A DNA stretch of 8,226 nucleotides, taken from a bacterium (GTDB lineage Bacteria; UBA3054). The position numbers were made by a program, and so were the translations under genes. This document shows positions 6,205-8,226 of this stretch, one piece after another. The stretch's first letter is position 1, and every line of letters begins with the position of its first letter. The stretch covers positions 1-8,226 of the forward strand of contig JAFYIM010000068.1 of assembly GCA_017538635.1 (NCBI GenBank), given 5' to 3'. Below the pieces are notes generated by a model. The model made no database searches. It had not been told where the DNA came from and worked only from the letters and a program-made list of their open reading frames with translations.

Positions 6205-8061
6205 TCATAATTTTTCCAACCAAGCCGCGGAAGAAATGTCAGACGGCATCCTTAAGCCCGCGCGCGGGGAAAGCGAAACGCTCCCCGTCCCCACTCCGTC
6301 CGGCGAACAGGAGCGCTTGAACTGCTGACTGAAGAAACGCGAAAGGAAGATCGCGAGGCAGTCTTTAATTGTGCTTGCGGAATAGCGCTTGGCAAAAACC
6401 GTATTGGCCAGGAAAAGAAGTTTTTCCGGCGAAGCGCCGCGCCTTAACATGTGGTAGATGAAGAAATCGTGCAGTTCGTAGGGCCCGACGGAATCCTCTG
6501 TCTTCTGTGTGGCTTTCCCCTTTACGGCCGGCAGAAGTTCCGGGCTTATAGGCGTATCAATAATGTCAAAAAGGATCTCGCCGATCCTGCCCCCGACTTT
6601 TTCCGCATACCAACTTACGACCGCCCGGACCAGCGTTTTCGGCAGCCCGCAGTTCACGTTGTACATCGCCATCTGGTCGCCGCCGTAGGTCGCCCAGCCG
6701 AGCGCCGCTTCAGACATATCACCCGTGCCGACGGACAGACCGCCCTCGCTGTTGGCAACGTCCATAAGTATCTGCGTGCGCTCCCTGGCCTGGGCGTTCT
6801 CGTAAGCCGCGTCGTGAAGATCCTTGGGATGGGAAATATCCTTGAAATGGCGGTCCAGAGAACTCTTGATGTCGATCGTCCTGTACTCGATTCCCAGCTC
6901 CTCCATAAGAGCGCAGGCGTTGCTTTTCGTGCGTACGGAAGTTCCGAAGCAGGGCATCGTGATGCCGAGGATCGTTTCAGGTCCGAGGCCGCGCAGTCCC
7001 TGAGCCTCGCGGGCCACAAGGAGAGCGAGCGTAGAGTCGAGGCCGCCGGACACGCCAATGACGGCGCGTCTGGCTTTTGTGTGCGCCATGCGCCTAGCAA
7101 GGCCTCCGCACTGGATGGAGAAGATCTCCTCGCAGCGCGCGTCGCGTTTTGCCTTGTCGTCGGGAACGAAAGGATTGACCGCTGCAGAAGGCTTGGGAGC
7201 TTTCAGTTCGGTGATGGAAAAAGCAACGACGTTTTCCTTTTGAGGAACCTCTAAGGGACGGTCAAACCTTAAAAACTCACAGTCCACGTCCGCGAAAGTC
7301 AAAGTCCCTTCCGCCCAGAACTGCTTTTGGCTTGCCAAGACTTTGCCTTCCTCGAAAACGAAAGCTCTGCCGGCGTAACAATTGTCCGTGCTGGATTCGC
7401 CTGACGCGGAGGAAGCGTAAACGATGCTCCTCTTCCAAAGCAAAGAGAGCGCCGAAGCGACACGACTGAATTTTTCATAAGAAGCGGCCAGTTCCGGAAC
7501 GGCGTCCATAACGACAACAATTTCGCTTTCGGAGGCAGCTTTTGAAAGAGGCTGCATAGGATCGGTCAGTTCACTGCCGAAGCCTATGGAAAAAGAAAAT
7601 CTTTCCGAACGGAAGACGAGGCCGGTTCCGCAAAGCACACGTCTCCCGAGGATCTGGAAATATCCGGAAAACCCTTTTTCGGGAATGTTGAAAGCTTGAT
7701 CTTTAGGCGAAGCGTTCAAAGCAACGCCAAGGATCTCCCCCTTTTGGAAAACGCAGGCGGAATCGTAAAGCCTGCCGTCGAGAAAGAGAGGCAGCCCGGC
7801 GACGCAGACAGCGTCAGATTTGGCTAACTTAGAAGCCAGCTCCTTGAGAGCGGAAAGCGCGCGCTTCGGCAGGTTCGGCTGCCTGAAAAGGTCGCCGCAA
7901 GTCGCGCCCGTAAGCGAAAGCTCCGGGAAAACGACAAGCTGCGCCTTTGCTTTCCCGGCCTCCTTTGCGAAGTCCAGGTGAAAAGCGGCGTTTTTCGCGC
8001 AGTCTCCCAAAGCAAGCTTGGGAACGACTGCGCAGACTCTCACGAAGCCGTAGTCGGGCAT
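6205..8061 (-). CDS. nadE: Glutamine-dependent-type NAD(+) synthetase with eroded glutaminase site
   Basis: NadE makes NAD from deamido-NAD (nicotinate adenine dinucleotide) and ATP in the cytoplasm, the last step of NAD synthesis. At 618 residues this is the two-domain type resembling the Mycobacterium tuberculosis enzyme, slightly shorter. Residues 1-275 are a nitrilase-fold glutaminase domain; residues from about 305 to 618 are the synthetase. The synthetase looks intact: SGGLDS ATP loop (338-343), GTGDMSE (445-451), YNVNCGLPKTL (467-477), PISPELLPA (504-512), TEDSVGPYELHDFF (521-534) and FFSQQFKRS near the end. In the glutaminase half, Glu47 (VFPELSLTG) and Lys120 (SPK) are present, but the place of the catalytic Cys, normally in a GVEICEDLW motif, reads SIGFGSELTDP (158-168), giving Gly162 or Ser163. 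The NLSGSP loop is also replaced by VMDAVP. Free ammonia use is therefore likely. Cys144 aligns earlier, at the PFGT strand, and is not the nucleophile. The ATG start is supported by a GGGGAAG box nine bases upstream. Confidence 0.95.
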   Translation of the reverse strand: MPDYGFVRVCAVVPKLALGDCAKNAAFHLDFAKEAGKAKAQLVVFPELSLTGATCGDLFRQPNLPKRALSALKELASKLAKSDAVCVAGLPLFLDGRLYDSACVFQKGEILGVALNASPKDQAFNIPEKGFSGYFQILGRRVLCGTGLVFRSERFSFSIGFGSELTDPMQPLSKAASESEIVVVMDAVPELAASYEKFSRVASALSLLWKRSIVYASSASGESSTDNCYAGRAFVFEEGKVLASQKQFWAEGTLTFADVDCEFLRFDRPLEVPQKENVVAFSITELKAPKPSAAVNPFVPDDKAKRDARCEEIFSIQCGGLARRMAHTKARRAVIGVSGGLDSTLALLVAREAQGLRGLGPETILGITMPCFGTSVRTKSNACALMEELGIEYRTIDIKSSLDRHFKDISHPKDLHDAAYENAQARERTQILMDVANSEGGLSVGTGDMSEAALGWATYGGDQMAMYNVNCGLPKTLVRAVVSWYAEKVGGRIGEILFDIIDTPISPELLPAVKGKATQKTEDSVGPYELHDFFIYHMLRRGASPEKLLFLANTVFAKRYSASTIKDCLAIFLSRFFSQQFKRSCSPDGVGTGSVSLSPRAGLRMPSDISSAAWLEKL

Positions 8062-8064
8062 CTG

Positions 8065-8226
8065 TTATTCTTCCCCGAGCTCCTGACGCTGTATCTTGGC
8101 CAGGTACTGGTCGGCTTCCTCGTCGCTGGCGAAGACCTGCTCCTTGGGCAAGGCGCGGATGATCTCGATAACTTTGGCGACCTGGGGCTGCGGCTTACTG
8201 ATGACCACCGCGCCTTTCTTCTGGAG
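8065..8226 (-). CDS. C-terminal 53 residues of an upstream gene, possibly a STAS-domain protein
   Basis: The frame enters from the right edge and ends with TAA at 8065-8067, three bases before the NAD synthetase ATG. The visible tail begins LQKKGAVVISKPQPQVAKVI, continues EIIRALPKEQVFASDEEADQ and ends YLAKIQRQELGEE. A strand (AVVISK), a helix of the PQVxKVIEII kind, then VFxSxEEADxYL is the pattern at the end of STAS domains (anti-sigma-factor antagonist-like). The likeness is only in style, and the start and most of the protein lie outside the window. Base composition and spacing fit the same operon as the genes downstream. Confidence 0.75.
   Translation of the reverse strand, partial: LQKKGAVVISKPQPQVAKVIEIIRALPKEQVFASDEEADQYLAKIQRQELGEE
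8070..8076 (-). promoter_or_regulatory. Ribosome binding site of the NAD synthetase gene
   Basis: On the minus strand GGGGAAG lies about eight bases before the ATG at 8061, inside the last codons of the upstream gene. It supports this ATG as the start and indicates translation coupled to the upstream reading frame, which stops only three bases before the ATG. Confidence 0.55.

Noticed and set aside
6451..7254. Open frame of 267 codons on the plus strand
   Set aside because: Antisense to the highly conserved synthetase half of nadE, with no recognisable motif and no ribosome binding site.
7618..7650. Cys144 of NadE as a substitute glutaminase nucleophile
   Set aside because: It sits in RVLCGTGLVF, which aligns with the PFGTDLLF strand preceding the active-site segment, about 18 residues before the catalytic position. 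A rescue role cannot be excluded without a structure but is not supported by the alignment.
1..8226. CRISPR array, insertion sequence or phage genes
   Set aside because: No regularly spaced direct repeats, transposase or integrase motifs, or terminal repeats flanking a gene are visible, and base composition looks even along the block.

Overview
All the coding sequence I can support lies on the minus strand. It forms one tightly packed, co-directional block that probably belongs to a single transcription unit, read from right to left: the 3' end of an unidentified gene (8065-8226), a glutamine-dependent-type NAD synthetase (6205-8061), a very large GspK-like minor pseudopilin (2238-6191), and an exported PEP-CTERM protein with an internal duplication (95-2218). 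The gaps are 3, 13 and about 19 bases. I see no promoter or terminator inside the block. The last 94 bases at the left edge hold an imperfect inverted repeat followed by a T tract, and no gene I can call.

The organism is most likely a Gram-negative bacterium with a PEP-CTERM/exosortase system and type II secretion-like pseudopilins. The mix of a C-terminal VPEP-hydrophobic-RRK signal, an oversized GspK with an Asp-rich loop of the DNxxNGxxDExGEGxDEP kind, and moderately GC-rich DNA fits the Planctomycetes-Verrucomicrobia-Lentisphaerae group, Lentisphaerae/Victivallales being my best guess. This is inference from protein style, as the window contains no rRNA or marker phylogeny.

Three things stand out. 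First, the NAD synthetase keeps a complete synthetase half (SGGLDS, GTGDMSE, YNVN, PISPELLP), but its N-terminal glutaminase half has lost the catalytic cysteine and the second active-site loop, while keeping the Glu and Lys of the triad. It looks like an enzyme with a dead glutaminase that would have to use free ammonia. Second, the GspK-like protein is 1317 residues, about four times the usual length. Its two conserved GspK segments (residues 1-345 and about 1176-1275) are separated by an insertion of about 830 residues, which contains lamin-tail-like stretches and three copies of a WxxDxWxG beta module. Third, the PEP-CTERM protein is two diverged copies of an unrecognised domain of about 280 residues, joined by a BACON/Ig-like linker.

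Taken together, the two secreted-side genes could form a surface unit: a giant pseudopilin that would sit at a pilus tip and a PEP-CTERM surface protein made in the same transcript. That pairing is an inference from adjacency only. The NAD synthetase and the upstream fragment look like housekeeping or regulatory companions.
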